Made by a program: the position numbers and the translations under genes. 64,000 bases of DNA from positions 310,001-374,000 of the forward strand of contig NZ_QQXL01000003.1 of NCBI RefSeq assembly GCF_003640665.1, in the 5' to 3' direction. Source of the stretch: Galactobacter caseinivorans (GTDB lineage Bacteria > Actinomycetota > Actinomycetes > Actinomycetales > Micrococcaceae). Shown here piece by piece: positions 19,220 through 28,359 of this stretch; within the stretch, counting starts at the first letter, position 1; every line of letters begins with the position of its first letter. The notes below the pieces were generated by a model, which saw nothing but the letters and a program-made list of their open reading frames with translations, did no database searches and was not told the DNA's origin.

Positions 19220-19414
19220 ATGCCGAAGTTCAAGACCCACTCTGGGGCGAAGAAGCGTTTCAAGCTCACTGGTAGCGGCAAGCTGAAGCGTCAGCAGGCC
19301 AACCGCCGCCACTACCTGGAGCACAAGTCCTCGCGACTGACTCGCCGACTCAAGGGCGACCGCATCGTCGCCAAGGCGGATCAGCGCACGATCCGCCGCA
19401 TGCTCGGCATCTGA
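19220..19414 (+). CDS. rpmI: 50S ribosomal protein L35
   Basis: 64 residues, strongly basic, with the typical start [15 protein letters not shown] and the internal [12 protein letters not shown] segment of L35. GGAG lies a few bases before the ATG. Second gene of the infC-rpmI-rplT operon. Confidence 0.98.
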   Translation: MPKFKTHSGAKKRFKLTGSGKLKRQQANRRHYLEHKSSRLTRRLKGDRIVAKADQRTIRRMLGI

Positions 19415-19510
19415 TCCTCGCGGGGCCCCCCGCAAACGCAAGACATCGAACCCCACGCCGCGCCGTCCAAGTAGTGGACGAGCAGCGGCCCAGCTCAAAG
19501 GAGAACACAC

Positions 19511-19894
19511 GTGGCACGTGTGAAGCGGGCAGTCAACGCCCATAAGAAGCGTCGCGTCATCCTCGATCGTGCGTCCGGCTACCGTGGCCAGCGCTCGCGT
19601 CTGTACCGCAAGGCGAAGGAGCAGCTGCTCCACTCGTTCGTGTACAGCTTCAACGATCGCCGTAAGCGCAAGGGTGACTTCCGTCGCCTGTGGATCCAGC
19701 GCATCAACGCTGCATCCCGCACCAACGGCATGACCTACAACCGCCTGATCCAGGGCCTGAAGCTGGCCGGCGTCGAGGTTGATCGCCGCATGCTCGCCGA
19801 GCTGGCCGTCTCCGACGCCGCCGCGTTCACCACCCTGGTCAACGTTGCCAAGAAGGCCCTCCCGGCCGACGTCAACGCCCCGGTCGCTCGCTGA
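19511..19894 (+). CDS. rplT: 50S ribosomal protein L20
   Basis: 127 residues. The basic N-terminal arm ([14 protein letters not shown]) and the globular part with [24 protein letters not shown] are typical of L20, an early 23S rRNA assembly protein that in other bacteria also represses this operon. GTG start at 19511 preceded by AAAGGAG. A strong terminator follows. Confidence 0.98.
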   Translation: MARVKRAVNAHKKRRVILDRASGYRGQRSRLYRKAKEQLLHSFVYSFNDRRKRKGDFRRLWIQRINAASRTNGMTYNRLIQGLKLAGVEVDRRMLAELAVSDAAAFTTLVNVAKKALPADVNAPVAR

Positions 19895-19959
19895 GCCTTG
19901 CGCTCACGCTGACGCCGCTGCGTTAACACCAACTGCGTTAACACCCACGCGTCACTTCC

Positions 19960-19999
19960 CAAGGGGCGGCACCCGGATTCTTCCGGGTGCCGCCCCTTG
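19960..19999 (+). terminator. terminator of the infC-rpmI-rplT operon
   Basis: An 18-bp perfect stem (19960-19977 with 19982-19999) closed by a TTCT loop, 65 bases after rplT. Just before it the 13-base unit CTGCGTTAACACC occurs twice. Confidence 0.8.
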
Positions 20000-20058
20000 T
20001 GCATCACGCCCACGCCTCGGCGCGCCGCCCGCGCCCACCTGCCAGGAGCCGGAATCGC

Positions 20059-20922
20059 ATGGAGATCATGTCCAACCCGCACGCCGACCGCGTGCGTGCC
20101 ACCGCCCGCCTCATCAGCTCAGCTGGGCGTCGCAAGGCCGGGTCCTTCTTGGTGGAGGGGCCGCAGGCCGTGCGGGAGGCGGTGCGTGCGCATGCCGCCG
20201 GCCGGGCGCAGGTGCAAGAGCTCTTCATCACGGCAGAGCGCGCCGAGCGCGAGCCGGAGCTGATGGGCGGCCCGGATCTGCACCGTCACCTGGTGACGGA
20301 AGAAGTGCTGGCCGCGCTCACCGACACCGTCTCACCGCAAGGCGTGGTGGCCCGGTGCGCGTTGCCGCAGACCAGCCTGGCGGACGTGGTCCTTCCCGGC
20401 GCGGGGCTGATCGCGGTGCTGGCGCGTGTGCAGGATCCAGGCAACGCCGGCACCATCCTGCGCGCGGCGGACGCGGCCGGGGCCACCGGCGTGATCGCGC
20501 TCAGCGGCACGGTTGACCTGTTCTCTCCCAAGGTGGTTCGCTCCACGGTCGGTTCGCTGTTCCACCTGCCTGCCGTCACGGGGGTCTCGCTGACGGAACT
20601 AGGCAGCGCCCTGAGCGGCGTGGGCATCACGGCGCTGGCCGCAGACGGGTACGGCGACACGGACCTTGACGTGTTGCAGGACGACGCCGCGGCGCGCCGC
20701 GTGGGGGTCACTGCCAAGGGGGCCGCGCAGCGCGTGGCGCTCTCGGCGCCCACGGCCTGGCTCTTTGGCAACGAGGGCTCCGGGCTCAGCGACGAAGAAC
20801 TGGCGGCGTGCCGCGCGCGCGTGGCGATCCCTCTCTACGGAGCGGCCGAGTCCCTCAACGTGGGCACGGCGGCGACGCTGTGCCTCTACGCCTCCGCGCG
20901 CGCCCAGCGCGGGCAGGGCTGA
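20059..20922 (+). CDS. TrmH/SpoU family RNA 2'-O-ribose methyltransferase
   Basis: 287 residues. The three SpoU motifs of the trefoil-knot SAM-binding domain are present: NAGTILRAADAAG (about 135-147), FGNEGSGLSDEEL (about 236-248) and ESLNVGTAATLCLYA (about 264-278). An N-terminal substrate-binding domain (SSAGRRKAGSFLVEGPQAV) precedes it, so it is of the rRNA-type TsnR/RlmB-like group. ATG at 20059 with AGGAG ten bases upstream; ATG 20068 is an alternative. Located after rplT as in many actinomycetes. Exact RNA target unknown. Confidence 0.9.
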   Translation: MEIMSNPHADRVRATARLISSAGRRKAGSFLVEGPQAVREAVRAHAAGRAQVQELFITAERAEREPELMGGPDLHRHLVTEEVLAALTDTVSPQGVVARCALPQTSLADVVLPGAGLIAVLARVQDPGNAGTILRAADAAGATGVIALSGTVDLFSPKVVRSTVGSLFHLPAVTGVSLTELGSALSGVGITALAADGYGDTDLDVLQDDAAARRVGVTAKGAAQRVALSAPTAWLFGNEGSGLSDEELAACRARVAIPLYGAAESLNVGTAATLCLYASARAQRGQG

Positions 20923-20930
20923 GCCCCGCG

Positions 20931-21368
20931 ATGGGTGGCGGTCACGTGCAGGTGGTGGGTGCGGCGATTGTTGACTCCTTACAGTGCCCGACGGCGCTGC
21001 TGGCCGGCTGCCGCTCGGCGCCGGCTTCCCTGGCCGGTCAGTGGGAGTTCCCCGGTGGGAAGGTGGAGCCCGGGGAGGAACCGGCCACGGCGCTGCTGCG
21101 GGAGCTGCGAGAGGAACTCGGGGTGGAGGCGAGCCTTGGCGCAGAGGTGCCCGGCCCGGACGCGCAGCGTGGTTGGCCACTGAAGCCCGGCGCGGACATG
21201 CGCGTGTGGGCGGCGGAGATCACCTCCGGGGCGCCGCGCGCCCTGGAGGATCATAGCGAGCTGCGCTGGCTTGCGTTGGACGAGCACCTCGTCCGCGCGG
21301 TGGCCTGGATTCCGGCGGACGAGGCGATCGTGGAGGCGGTGGTGCGGGCACTGCGGCCCCGCTCCTAG
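20931..21368 (+). CDS. Nudix hydrolase, MutT type
   Basis: 145 residues with a complete Nudix box, GKVEPGEEPATALLRELREELGV (about residues 43-65, abbreviated here by its conserved Gly, Glu and REL-EE-G residues), and a preceding QWEFPGG strand typical of MutT-like 8-oxo-dGTP or CTP pyrophosphatases. The ATG at 20931 gives the natural family start (HVQVVGAAIVD). It starts 8 bases after the methyltransferase stop. Substrate is inferred only. Confidence 0.87.
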   Translation: MGGGHVQVVGAAIVDSLQCPTALLAGCRSAPASLAGQWEFPGGKVEPGEEPATALLRELREELGVEASLGAEVPGPDAQRGWPLKPGADMRVWAAEITSGAPRALEDHSELRWLALDEHLVRAVAWIPADEAIVEAVVRALRPRS

Positions 21369-21394
21369 CGGCTGGCTAGGGTCCTCGCGAGTGT

Positions 21395-22651
21395 CTAGGC
21401 GCCGGACCCGGCCAGATTTTCGCGGCCAAGGTAGCCCATCAGCGCCGTCGCCGCGCAAGAGATGCCCGTGCGGAGCGTGCTCTCGGCCTGCGGGCCGAAG
21501 TGGGGCGAGTGGTTGCCCGCGGGAGTGGCGCCGTCCCGGAAGGACTCGGGGCCAAAGCCGCCAAAGAACCAGTAGACCAGGGGCACGCCGATGGCGTCTG
21601 CCAGCGCTCCCACGTCCTCTGAGCCGGTGACGGCGGCGGGCATGATGTGCACCTGATCCGCGCCAAGCGCCTGGCCGAGGAGGGCCTGCACCCGCGCGGT
21701 GTGCTCCGGATCGTTGAAGCAGCGTGTGAACTGATTCAGCGTCTCGTAGCTCACCTGGGCACGGGCCGCCACGGCCTCCGCATCAACGATTCTGTGGACG
21801 GCCGCAAGCACGGTATCCCGCGAGGCCTGGTCAGGGGTGCGGATGTTGAGGACAAAGCTGGCGGTGTCCGGGATGATGTTCACTGCGGTACCCGCTCGCA
21901 GCACGCTGACGGTGACGACCGCGGCCGTGCCTGGCTTCAGCTCACGCGAGACGATGGTCTGTAGGCGCAGCACCATGGAGGCCACGGCGACGATGGGATC
22001 CACAGAGAGATCCGGCTGCGAGCCGTGGGCCTGCTTGCCGGTCACGGTGACCCTGAGGGTGTCCGCCAGGCTCATCTGGTTCTCCGCCCGCAGCGCCACC
22101 TGTCCCGCTGGCATCGGCATGACGTGTTGACCAAGCAGTACCTCGGGGCGCGGGGCGCGCTCCCAGAGCCCGCCAGCCAGCATGGCGTTGGCGCCGTCCC
22201 CGCTCTCTTCTGCGGGCTGGAAGATCAGGACAAGAGTGCCCTCCCACCTCTCGCGGTGCTGGCTCAGGTAGTCGGCGGCGGCCAAGGCGGAGGTGAAGTG
22301 GGTGTCGTGGCCGCAGGCATGCATGGTGCCGACGCTCTCCCCGTTGAACTGTGCCGTGTCCTTGCAGGAGTACGGCAGGCCCGTGTCCTCGGTGACAGGG
22401 AGGCCGTCGATGTCCGCGCGGAAGGCCACCACGGGTCCCTCGCCGTTGCGCAGGATCCCCACCGTTCCGGTCTGGCTCACCCGGAAATGCTCTATGCCAA
22501 GCCGGTCAAGCTCCGCCTCGATCCGATCGGTGGTGGCGAATTCCTGCCCGGAGAGCTCTGCGTGAGCGTGGGACTCCTTGTAGAAGTCAAGGTAGCGCTG
22601 AAGCAGGGAATCTTCCGGGGTGTAGGCGGAGCCCATCTCAAGTCCTCTCAT
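21395..22651 (-). CDS. M20 family amidohydrolase
   Basis: 418 residues. Di-metal ligands typical of the M20D amidohydrolase group are visible: HACGHDTHFTSAL (about 115-125), the catalytic Glu pair in EESGDGANAML (about 149-159), GQHVMPMPAG and the C-terminal GNHSPHFGP. The dimerisation insert is in the middle (GKQAHGSQPDLSVDPI). Relatives cleave N-acyl amino acids, hippurate or auxin conjugates; the substrate here is unknown. It converges on the Nudix gene and is divergent from the LppM gene. Confidence 0.9.
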   Translation of the reverse strand: MRGLEMGSAYTPEDSLLQRYLDFYKESHAHAELSGQEFATTDRIEAELDRLGIEHFRVSQTGTVGILRNGEGPVVAFRADIDGLPVTEDTGLPYSCKDTAQFNGESVGTMHACGHDTHFTSALAAADYLSQHRERWEGTLVLIFQPAEESGDGANAMLAGGLWERAPRPEVLLGQHVMPMPAGQVALRAENQMSLADTLRVTVTGKQAHGSQPDLSVDPIVAVASMVLRLQTIVSRELKPGTAAVVTVSVLRAGTAVNIIPDTASFVLNIRTPDQASRDTVLAAVHRIVDAEAVAARAQVSYETLNQFTRCFNDPEHTARVQALLGQALGADQVHIMPAAVTGSEDVGALADAIGVPLVYWFFGGFGPESFRDGATPAGNHSPHFGPQAESTLRTGISCAATALMGYLGRENLAGSGA

Positions 22652-22829
22652 CGTGGCCGGCTCTGGTGGCGCGGCGGTGACGACTCACGATCCTGTCACC
22701 CGGCGCAGGTGCGGGGGAAATGTCGGGAGCGGTGGCGTGGGCGAGGTTGTGGCGTGGGGCGCCCGGGTCATCCCGAACGCCCCACGCGGGCCGTTGCCGG
22801 CCGGTGAGCTTCCCATCTCACCCCTTTAT

Positions 22830-22845
22830 TAGAACATACGTTCTA
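22830..22845. promoter_or_regulatory. 16-bp perfect palindrome, LexA-box-like
   Basis: TAGAACATACGTTCTA in the 347-bp gap between the M20 and LppM genes. Its core GAAC-N4-GTTC is identical to the core of SOS boxes, but the outer bases differ from TCGAAC/GTTCGA. It may bind LexA or another dimeric regulator. Confidence 0.45.
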
Positions 22846-22895
22846 GTCCAATGGCGAGTCGGGGTGGGGCGCTATCCACAGCCCGGCGAGTGGTC

Positions 22896-22925
22896 TTGGG
22901 CGTTCACAGTCCCAGGCCGTAGGCT
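22896..22925 (+). promoter_or_regulatory. candidate promoter of the LppM-type gene
   Basis: TTGGGC (22896-22901) and TAGGCT (22920-22925) spaced by 18 bases, 73 bases before the gene start. Weak prediction by eye. Confidence 0.3.
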
Positions 22926-22998
22926 GGATCTCAATCTGTCAGGGCCCACGTGTCTTTCACGCGAGCGGCGCCCACTAAAACGCCTCCGAAAGGTGAAC

Positions 22999-23766
22999 AT
23001 GAAGCGGTTCCTCAAGGCCTTGCCCCTGCTCCTGGTTGGCGGCATGGCGCTGGCCGGCTGCGGCTCGATGGACGTTGACGTGAAGGTTCAAAGTGCTGAA
23101 AAGGTGGACGTCACCATCAGTGCCGAGGCAACGAACGAAGAGATGGACGCGTTCATCAAGAAGGGCACCGGCAGAGACGATCCCGCTATGGCGAAGAAGT
23201 ACTCGATCGGGTCGCTGCTTCAGAGCAACGTCAACAGCCTGCGCTTGCCCTCGCAGCAGGCTGCCGGCCTGGATCGCCCGGACTCGGTCACGTTCTCGGA
23301 GCACAACGAGGGTGACAAGCAGAGCGCCGAAATGACAATGAAGGGGCTTCCGAGCTCCGTCCTGGGCACCACCGCCATCCAGGGCAAGGTGAGCTTCGAG
23401 TCCGAGCGCTACACGTTCAGCGCCGTTCGCCCCAAGGACGCAGCGTTGGGCAAGGCAGAGGCTGCCCAGGGCGCCGAGGCAAGCGAAGCGGCTCCGGTTG
23501 CGCTGACTGTCGAGTTCCCCAACCCCGTTTCTGAGGCCACGGCCGGCGGCGAGATTCACGGCAACTCGGTGACGTGGAACCTCAAGGACATCAAGGAGGA
23601 CACCGCGCTGACTGCGGTCACGTCCGGCCCGGGCATGGCCTGGTGGGTCTCCGCCCTGCTGTGGGTGGCCGGTGTGATTGTGACGGTCCTGCTGGTCGCC
23701 ATCACGCTGATGTCTTCTGGTGGCCGCAAGACCACCAAGTCGGAAGAGGAGCCTGAAGAGGCCTGA
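22999..23766 (+). CDS. LppM-type lipoprotein with C-terminal membrane anchor
   Basis: 255 residues. A lipoprotein signal peptide ends in the lipobox LALAGC (Cys about 20); the extracellular part (MDVDVKVQSAEKVDVTISAEAT onward) matches the actinobacterial LppM domain family; a C-terminal membrane helix (about 213-236) ends in a short acidic cytoplasmic tail. Mycobacterial LppM affects cell-envelope glycolipid handling; nothing shows that role here. ATG at 22999 follows AAAGGTG; longer upstream reading frame lacks a good start. Confidence 0.82.
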   Translation: MKRFLKALPLLLVGGMALAGCGSMDVDVKVQSAEKVDVTISAEATNEEMDAFIKKGTGRDDPAMAKKYSIGSLLQSNVNSLRLPSQQAAGLDRPDSVTFSEHNEGDKQSAEMTMKGLPSSVLGTTAIQGKVSFESERYTFSAVRPKDAALGKAEAAQGAEASEAAPVALTVEFPNPVSEATAGGEIHGNSVTWNLKDIKEDTALTAVTSGPGMAWWVSALLWVAGVIVTVLLVAITLMSSGGRKTTKSEEEPEEA

Positions 23767-23812
23767 GCCCACCTGGCTTGAGGGCTACCTGCCCTGAGCC
23801 AAGCTTCCCGAT

Positions 23813-23850
23813 GGGGCCCGCCACACCAACACCTTGGTGCGGCGGGCCCC
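23813..23850 (+). terminator. terminator after the LppM-type gene
   Basis: GGGGCCCGCC (23813-23822) pairs with GGCGGGCCCC (23841-23850), extended inward by CACCAA/TTGGTG. TTCGTCGTT follows. Confidence 0.8.
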
Positions 23851-23926
23851 TTCGTCGTTGACCGCGCCCGGTGACCTAGAATGGAGGCAAATCTCCATCC
23901 CCGTCCGCGAAGGCGTGTCTAGACCC

Positions 23927-25000
23927 ATGTCAACACCCCCATCCGTTCCGGACGCCAGCCACGGCGTTCCGCACCCCACCGACCAGGAGGCCGTGGACGC
24001 CGTCGTGCAGGCAGCGCTTGCCGCCTTCGCCGCCGCCGCCGACCTGGAGGAGCTCAAGGCCGCGCGCCTGGCTCACCTGGGTGAGAAGGCACCGCTGACC
24101 CTGGCCAACCGGGGGATCGGCGCGCTGGAGCCGCAGGACAAGGCTCTGGCAGGCAAGACGCTTGGCGGCGCCAAGGGTCGCATCAACAAGGCGCTGGCCG
24201 CGCGCACCGAGGTATTGGAGGCGGAGCACGCCGCCCGCCGCTTGGTGGAGGAGACCGTGGACGTCACGGCGGCCCCCCGCCGCACCACCCTTGGCGCCCG
24301 CCACCCGCTCTCCCGCCTGACCGAGCGCGTCTCCGACGTGTTTGTTGGCATGGGCTGGGAGATCGCCGAGGGGCCGGAGGTGGAATCGGAATGGTTCAAC
24401 TTTGACGCGCTGAACTTTGACGAGGACCACCCGGCCCGCGAGATGCAGGACACCTTCTTTGTGGATCCGCCCCAGGCTCACCTGGTCCTGCGCACACACA
24501 CCTCACCGGTGCAGGTGCGGTCCATGCTGGATCGGGACGTGCCCATGTACGTGCTCTGCCCCGGGCGCACCTTCCGCACCGATGAGCTGGATGCCACGCA
24601 CACCCCGGTGTTCCACCAATTCGAGGGCCTGGCCGTGGATCAAGGCCTGACCATGGCTGACCTGAAGGGCACGCTGGAGCACTTTGCGCGCCAGATGTTT
24701 GGCCCGGAGGCCAAGATTCGCCTGCGCCCGTCCTACTTTCCCTTCACCGAGCCCTCCGCCGAGCTGGACATTTGGCACCCCGGTGCCAAGGGCGGCCCCG
24801 CCTGGATCGAGTGGGGAGGCTGCGGCATGATTCACCCCAACGTGCTGCGCTCCGGCGGGATTGACCCGGAGATTTACTCCGGCTTTGCCTTTGGCATGGG
24901 CGTGGAACGCACGCTCATGTTCCGCAACGACGTCCCGGACATGCACGACATGATCGAGGGCGACGTTCGCTTCAGCCAGCACTTCGGGATGGAGATCTGA
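23927..25000 (+). CDS. pheS: phenylalanyl-tRNA synthetase alpha subunit
   Basis: Class II aminoacyl-tRNA synthetase catalytic subunit. An N-terminal coiled-coil (about 20-100) is followed by the catalytic core: motif 2 in CPGRTFRTDELDATHTPVFHQFEG, Phe-binding GGCGMIHPNVLR and motif 3 FGMGVERTLMFRND near the end. ATG at 23927 gives 357 residues; a longer frame upstream crosses the promoter region. It is three bases upstream of pheT. Confidence 0.97.
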   Translation: MSTPPSVPDASHGVPHPTDQEAVDAVVQAALAAFAAAADLEELKAARLAHLGEKAPLTLANRGIGALEPQDKALAGKTLGGAKGRINKALAARTEVLEAEHAARRLVEETVDVTAAPRRTTLGARHPLSRLTERVSDVFVGMGWEIAEGPEVESEWFNFDALNFDEDHPAREMQDTFFVDPPQAHLVLRTHTSPVQVRSMLDRDVPMYVLCPGRTFRTDELDATHTPVFHQFEGLAVDQGLTMADLKGTLEHFARQMFGPEAKIRLRPSYFPFTEPSAELDIWHPGAKGGPAWIEWGGCGMIHPNVLRSGGIDPEIYSGFAFGMGVERTLMFRNDVPDMHDMIEGDVRFSQHFGMEI

Positions 25001-25003
25001 CCC

Positions 25004-27547
25004 ATGCGTATTCCCCTTTCCTGGCTGCGTGAGAACGCACAAGTTCCGGCCGGTGCCGTGGCAGAAGATGTCATGGCGGACCTGGTCCGCGTGGGGCTGG
25101 AAGAGGAGGACGTTCACCGTCCCCTCGACTCGCTCACTGGGCCCATCGTGGTGGGCCAGGTGCTCACCCGCGAGGAGGAGCCCCAAAAGAACGGCAAGGT
25201 CATCAACTGGTGCACCGTGCGCGTGGTCCCGGAGGGCCAGTCTCAGACCCTGACTGGGGATGGCATTGAGCCCTCCGGCGTGCAGGGCATCATCTGCGGC
25301 GCCCACAACTTTGTGGTGGGAGACAAGGTTGCGGTCACCCTGCCCGGCGCCGTGCTGCCTGGCGACTTCAAGATCACCCCCCGCAAGACCTACGGCCACG
25401 TGTCCGCAGGCATGCTCGCCTCCCAGAGCGAGCTTGGCCTGGGTGAGGGCCACGAGGGGATCATCGTGTTCTCCGACCTGGGCCTTGACCCGGAGGTGGG
25501 CCAGGACGCGCTGCCGCTGTTGGGCTTCACGGATGAGGCCGCGGAGATCAACGTGACTCCTGATCGTGGGTACTGCTTCTCCATCCGCGGCGTGGCTCGC
25601 GAGTACGCGCTGGCCACCGGAACCGAGTTCTCTGATCCCGCGGCGCGGGTGCAGGTCAGCGCTCCCACGCAGGAGGAGATTGAGGTCCTGCTGCAGGACG
25701 ACGCACCCATCCGCGGCTCCGAGGGCTGCGACCGCTTTGTCACCCGCACCGTCACGGGCATTGACCCGGACGCGCAGACTCCGGCCTGGATGGCCGAGCG
25801 CCTACGCCTGGCAGGGATGCGCCCCATCTCCTTGCCCGTGGACGTGTCCAACTACGTCATGTGGGAGCTGGGCCAGCCCCTGCACTTCTACGACCGCGAC
25901 AAGGTCCAGGGCCCCATCGTGGTGCGCCGCGCCGCCGCGGGGGAGAAGCTGACCACCCTGGATGGCAAGGAACGCACCCTCAACACAGAGGACCTGCTGA
26001 TCACCGACGCCACGGGGCCCATCGGCCTGGCGGGCATCATGGGCGGCGAGGCCACTGAGGTCTCTGGCGCCACCTCCACGATCCTCATCGAATCCGCGCA
26101 CTTTGACGCGGTCTCTATGGGCCGGACCAAGCGCCGCCACAAGCTGCCCTCGGAGGCGTCCAAGCGCAACGAGCGCGGCGTGGACTGGGAGATCGCGGAC
26201 AAGGCCGCTCAGCGAGCGGTGGACCTGCTGGTGCAGCTGGCAGGCGGCACCGACCGTGGCACCGGCTCGGATGTGGGCACCCGCCCCGCGCCCGTGGTGG
26301 TGCAGCTGCCCCACGGCTATGCTTCCGCCCGTGTGGGCGTGGAGTACACCCGCGAGCAGGAGCTTTCCTCGCTGCGCGGAGTGGGCTGCGAGGTCCAGGA
26401 GGGCGCAGAGGCGGACGCCGTGACGGTGCCCTCGTGGCGCCCGGACATGCACATCGCGGATGACCTGACGGAGGAGATCGCTCGCCTGGTGGGCTATGAG
26501 CTCATCCCGTCCACGCTTCCGGTGGCGCCCCCGGGGCGCGGCCTGACCGGCTCGCAGCGCGCGCGTCGTCGGGTCCTGGATGCACTGGCGGCCGCCGGAC
26601 TGACGGAGGTCCTGGCCTATCCGTTCGTCTCCCAGGCGCAGAACGCGCTCTACGGGACGCCGGTTCAGGGCACCGAGGTCAAGGCCGTGCACCTGGCCAA
26701 CCCCATCTCCGCCGAGTTTGGCTGGTTGCGCACCTCGCTGCTGCCGGGCCTGTTGGAGATTGCCCGCCGCAACCACTCCCGCGGCTTCCGCGATACGGCC
26801 CTCTTTGAGGGCGGCGTGGTGTTTCATCCGCGCGAGCAGCTGGGGTCCACCTCCCTGCCGCGCGGCGGCGCTCGCCCCAGCGAGGCCGAGCTGCAGGAGC
26901 TGAACGCTGGCGTGCCGGATCAGCCGTGGCACCTTGCCGCAGTGCTGATGGGCAAGGCGTCCGACGGCGCGCTGGGACAACCGGCGCGGGCGTGGGATTG
27001 GGCGGATGCGCTGGACGCTGCGCGGTTGGTTTCCGACGCGGTGGGCGTGGAACTCACTGTGGAGCAGGGCCAGCACCAGGCTTTCCACCCGGGACGCGCG
27101 GCGCGCCTGCTGGCTGGCGGTCGTCCCGTCGGCTGGGCGGGGGAGCTGCACCCGGACCAGTTGGCCGCGGGTGACCTGCCAGAGCGTACGGTCGCCGCGG
27201 AGCTGAACGTGGTGGAGTTGCTTGCGGCCGCGCCGGAGGCGCTCATCGCCGCGTCCATCTCCACCTTCCCGCCGGCGACGCAGGACGTGGCGCTGCTCGT
27301 GGACGCCGCTGTCCCCGCCAGCGAGGTGCTTGGCGCCCTGCGTGAGGGCGCGGGCGAGCTGCTGGAACAGGTGGAGCTCTTCGACGACTACCGGGGCGCT
27401 GGCATTCAGGACGGCAAGAAGTCGCTGGCCTTTGCCCTGCGCTTCCGCGCAGAGGATCGCACGCTGACCGCTGAGGAGGCCACGGCAGCCCGCGAGGCAG
27501 CGGTGGCCGTGGCCGCGCAGCGCGTCGGAGCCACCGCCCGCGGCTAG
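25004..27547 (+). CDS. pheT: phenylalanyl-tRNA synthetase beta subunit
   Basis: 847 residues, normal length. Domains in order: tRNA-binding OB-fold (about 40-150, with GVQGIICGAHNFVVGDKVAVTLPG), the B3/B4 editing domain (MGRTKRRHKLPSEASKRNERGVD), the B5 domain and the catalytic-like domain, and the C-terminal FDX-ACB anticodon-binding domain (STFPPATQDVALLVDAAVPASEV). Its stop overlaps the stop of the convergent PRPP synthetase-like gene. In relatives argC often follows; here 14.7 kb intervene. Confidence 0.97.
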   Translation: MRIPLSWLRENAQVPAGAVAEDVMADLVRVGLEEEDVHRPLDSLTGPIVVGQVLTREEEPQKNGKVINWCTVRVVPEGQSQTLTGDGIEPSGVQGIICGAHNFVVGDKVAVTLPGAVLPGDFKITPRKTYGHVSAGMLASQSELGLGEGHEGIIVFSDLGLDPEVGQDALPLLGFTDEAAEINVTPDRGYCFSIRGVAREYALATGTEFSDPAARVQVSAPTQEEIEVLLQDDAPIRGSEGCDRFVTRTVTGIDPDAQTPAWMAERLRLAGMRPISLPVDVSNYVMWELGQPLHFYDRDKVQGPIVVRRAAAGEKLTTLDGKERTLNTEDLLITDATGPIGLAGIMGGEATEVSGATSTILIESAHFDAVSMGRTKRRHKLPSEASKRNERGVDWEIADKAAQRAVDLLVQLAGGTDRGTGSDVGTRPAPVVVQLPHGYASARVGVEYTREQELSSLRGVGCEVQEGAEADAVTVPSWRPDMHIADDLTEEIARLVGYELIPSTLPVAPPGRGLTGSQRARRRVLDALAAAGLTEVLAYPFVSQAQNALYGTPVQGTEVKAVHLANPISAEFGWLRTSLLPGLLEIARRNHSRGFRDTALFEGGVVFHPREQLGSTSLPRGGARPSEAELQELNAGVPDQPWHLAAVLMGKASDGALGQPARAWDWADALDAARLVSDAVGVELTVEQGQHQAFHPGRAARLLAGGRPVGWAGELHPDQLAAGDLPERTVAAELNVVELLAAAPEALIAASISTFPPATQDVALLVDAAVPASEVLGALREGAGELLEQVELFDDYRGAGIQDGKKSLAFALRFRAEDRTLTAEEATAAREAAVAVAAQRVGATARG

Positions 27548-28359
27548 GGCGCCAGGTGCACCAGGACTTCAGTGACCTGGTGCACCGCGACCGGCAGATC
27601 CGGGTTGAGCCGCGGGCCGTAGGAATCGGTGCTGTGGATGGTGCCAAAGACCTGGTCCAGCCCGGTGGAGCGGCGGGAGAACACCCCGTGCGTCACCCAC
27701 AGGTCCACGCGCTCCGGCGGCAGGCCCGTGGCCTCGATGAGCCCGCGGAAGGTGCCGCCGCCGTCGCAGATGTCATCCACGACCAGCAGGCGCCCCTCCT
27801 CCGGGAGCGGCTCGCAGCTGAACCCGGTCAGGGCCCCGCTGTCAAAGTCGCGGTGCTTGCGGGCCTGGAACAGTTCCAGTCCCAGGGCATCCGCCGCCTC
27901 GCCCGCGCGTTGGGCGGCGCCCTCATCCGGCGCAATGACCCCCACGTACCCGGCGGGGTCGATGAACTCGTCGATCACCGAGCGCAGCGGCACCACGGTG
28001 AGGTGGTGCACCAGTGGCGGCATGACAGGTGAGTGGGGATCCAATGCCACCACCTTCTCGGCGCCGATCAGGTTGATGAGGTCGGCGTAGTGCTGTGCGC
28101 CGAACGGGACGCCACGATCCGCCCGCGCCGCAGGCAGATAGGGAACCAACAGGGTGGTGCTCAGCCCCAGGGCTCGGTTCACGTCCGCGAGTTGGGCGGC
28201 AGCCAGGTAGTCGTTGGCGTCGGTACCGTGCACCGCGATGACGGTCGGCGCCTCCCCGGCCTCTGGCTGCTTGGCGTGGGCCTCGCCGGCCGGGAAAGTC
28301 ATGGCGGTGGAGGCCACGGGCGTCAGCGTGGCGCCCTCGAGGCGGTAGGTGGCGAGCAT
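27544..28359 (-). CDS. ribose-phosphate pyrophosphokinase-like protein of the nicotinamide salvage operon
   Basis: 271 residues of the PRPP synthetase/phosphoribosyltransferase fold: VPYLPAARADRG near residue 72 is the flexible-loop region, HSPVMPPLVHHLTVVPL is the substrate region and RLLVVDDICDGGGTF (about 190-204) is the PRPP-binding loop. It is shorter than housekeeping Prs (about 320). Such genes accompany nadV and probably make PRPP for it. Start overlaps the nrtR stop by one base; third gene of the operon. Confidence 0.82.
   Translation of the reverse strand: MLATYRLEGATLTPVASTAMTFPAGEAHAKQPEAGEAPTVIAVHGTDANDYLAAAQLADVNRALGLSTTLLVPYLPAARADRGVPFGAQHYADLINLIGAEKVVALDPHSPVMPPLVHHLTVVPLRSVIDEFIDPAGYVGVIAPDEGAAQRAGEAADALGLELFQARKHRDFDSGALTGFSCEPLPEEGRLLVVDDICDGGGTFRGLIEATGLPPERVDLWVTHGVFSRRSTGLDQVFGTIHSTDSYGPRLNPDLPVAVHQVTEVLVHLAP

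Noticed and set aside
23851-23926. T-box or phenylalanine leader before pheS
   Set aside because: Only a six-base-pair hairpin is seen at 23881-23898, and no T-box sequence or Phe-rich leader peptide.
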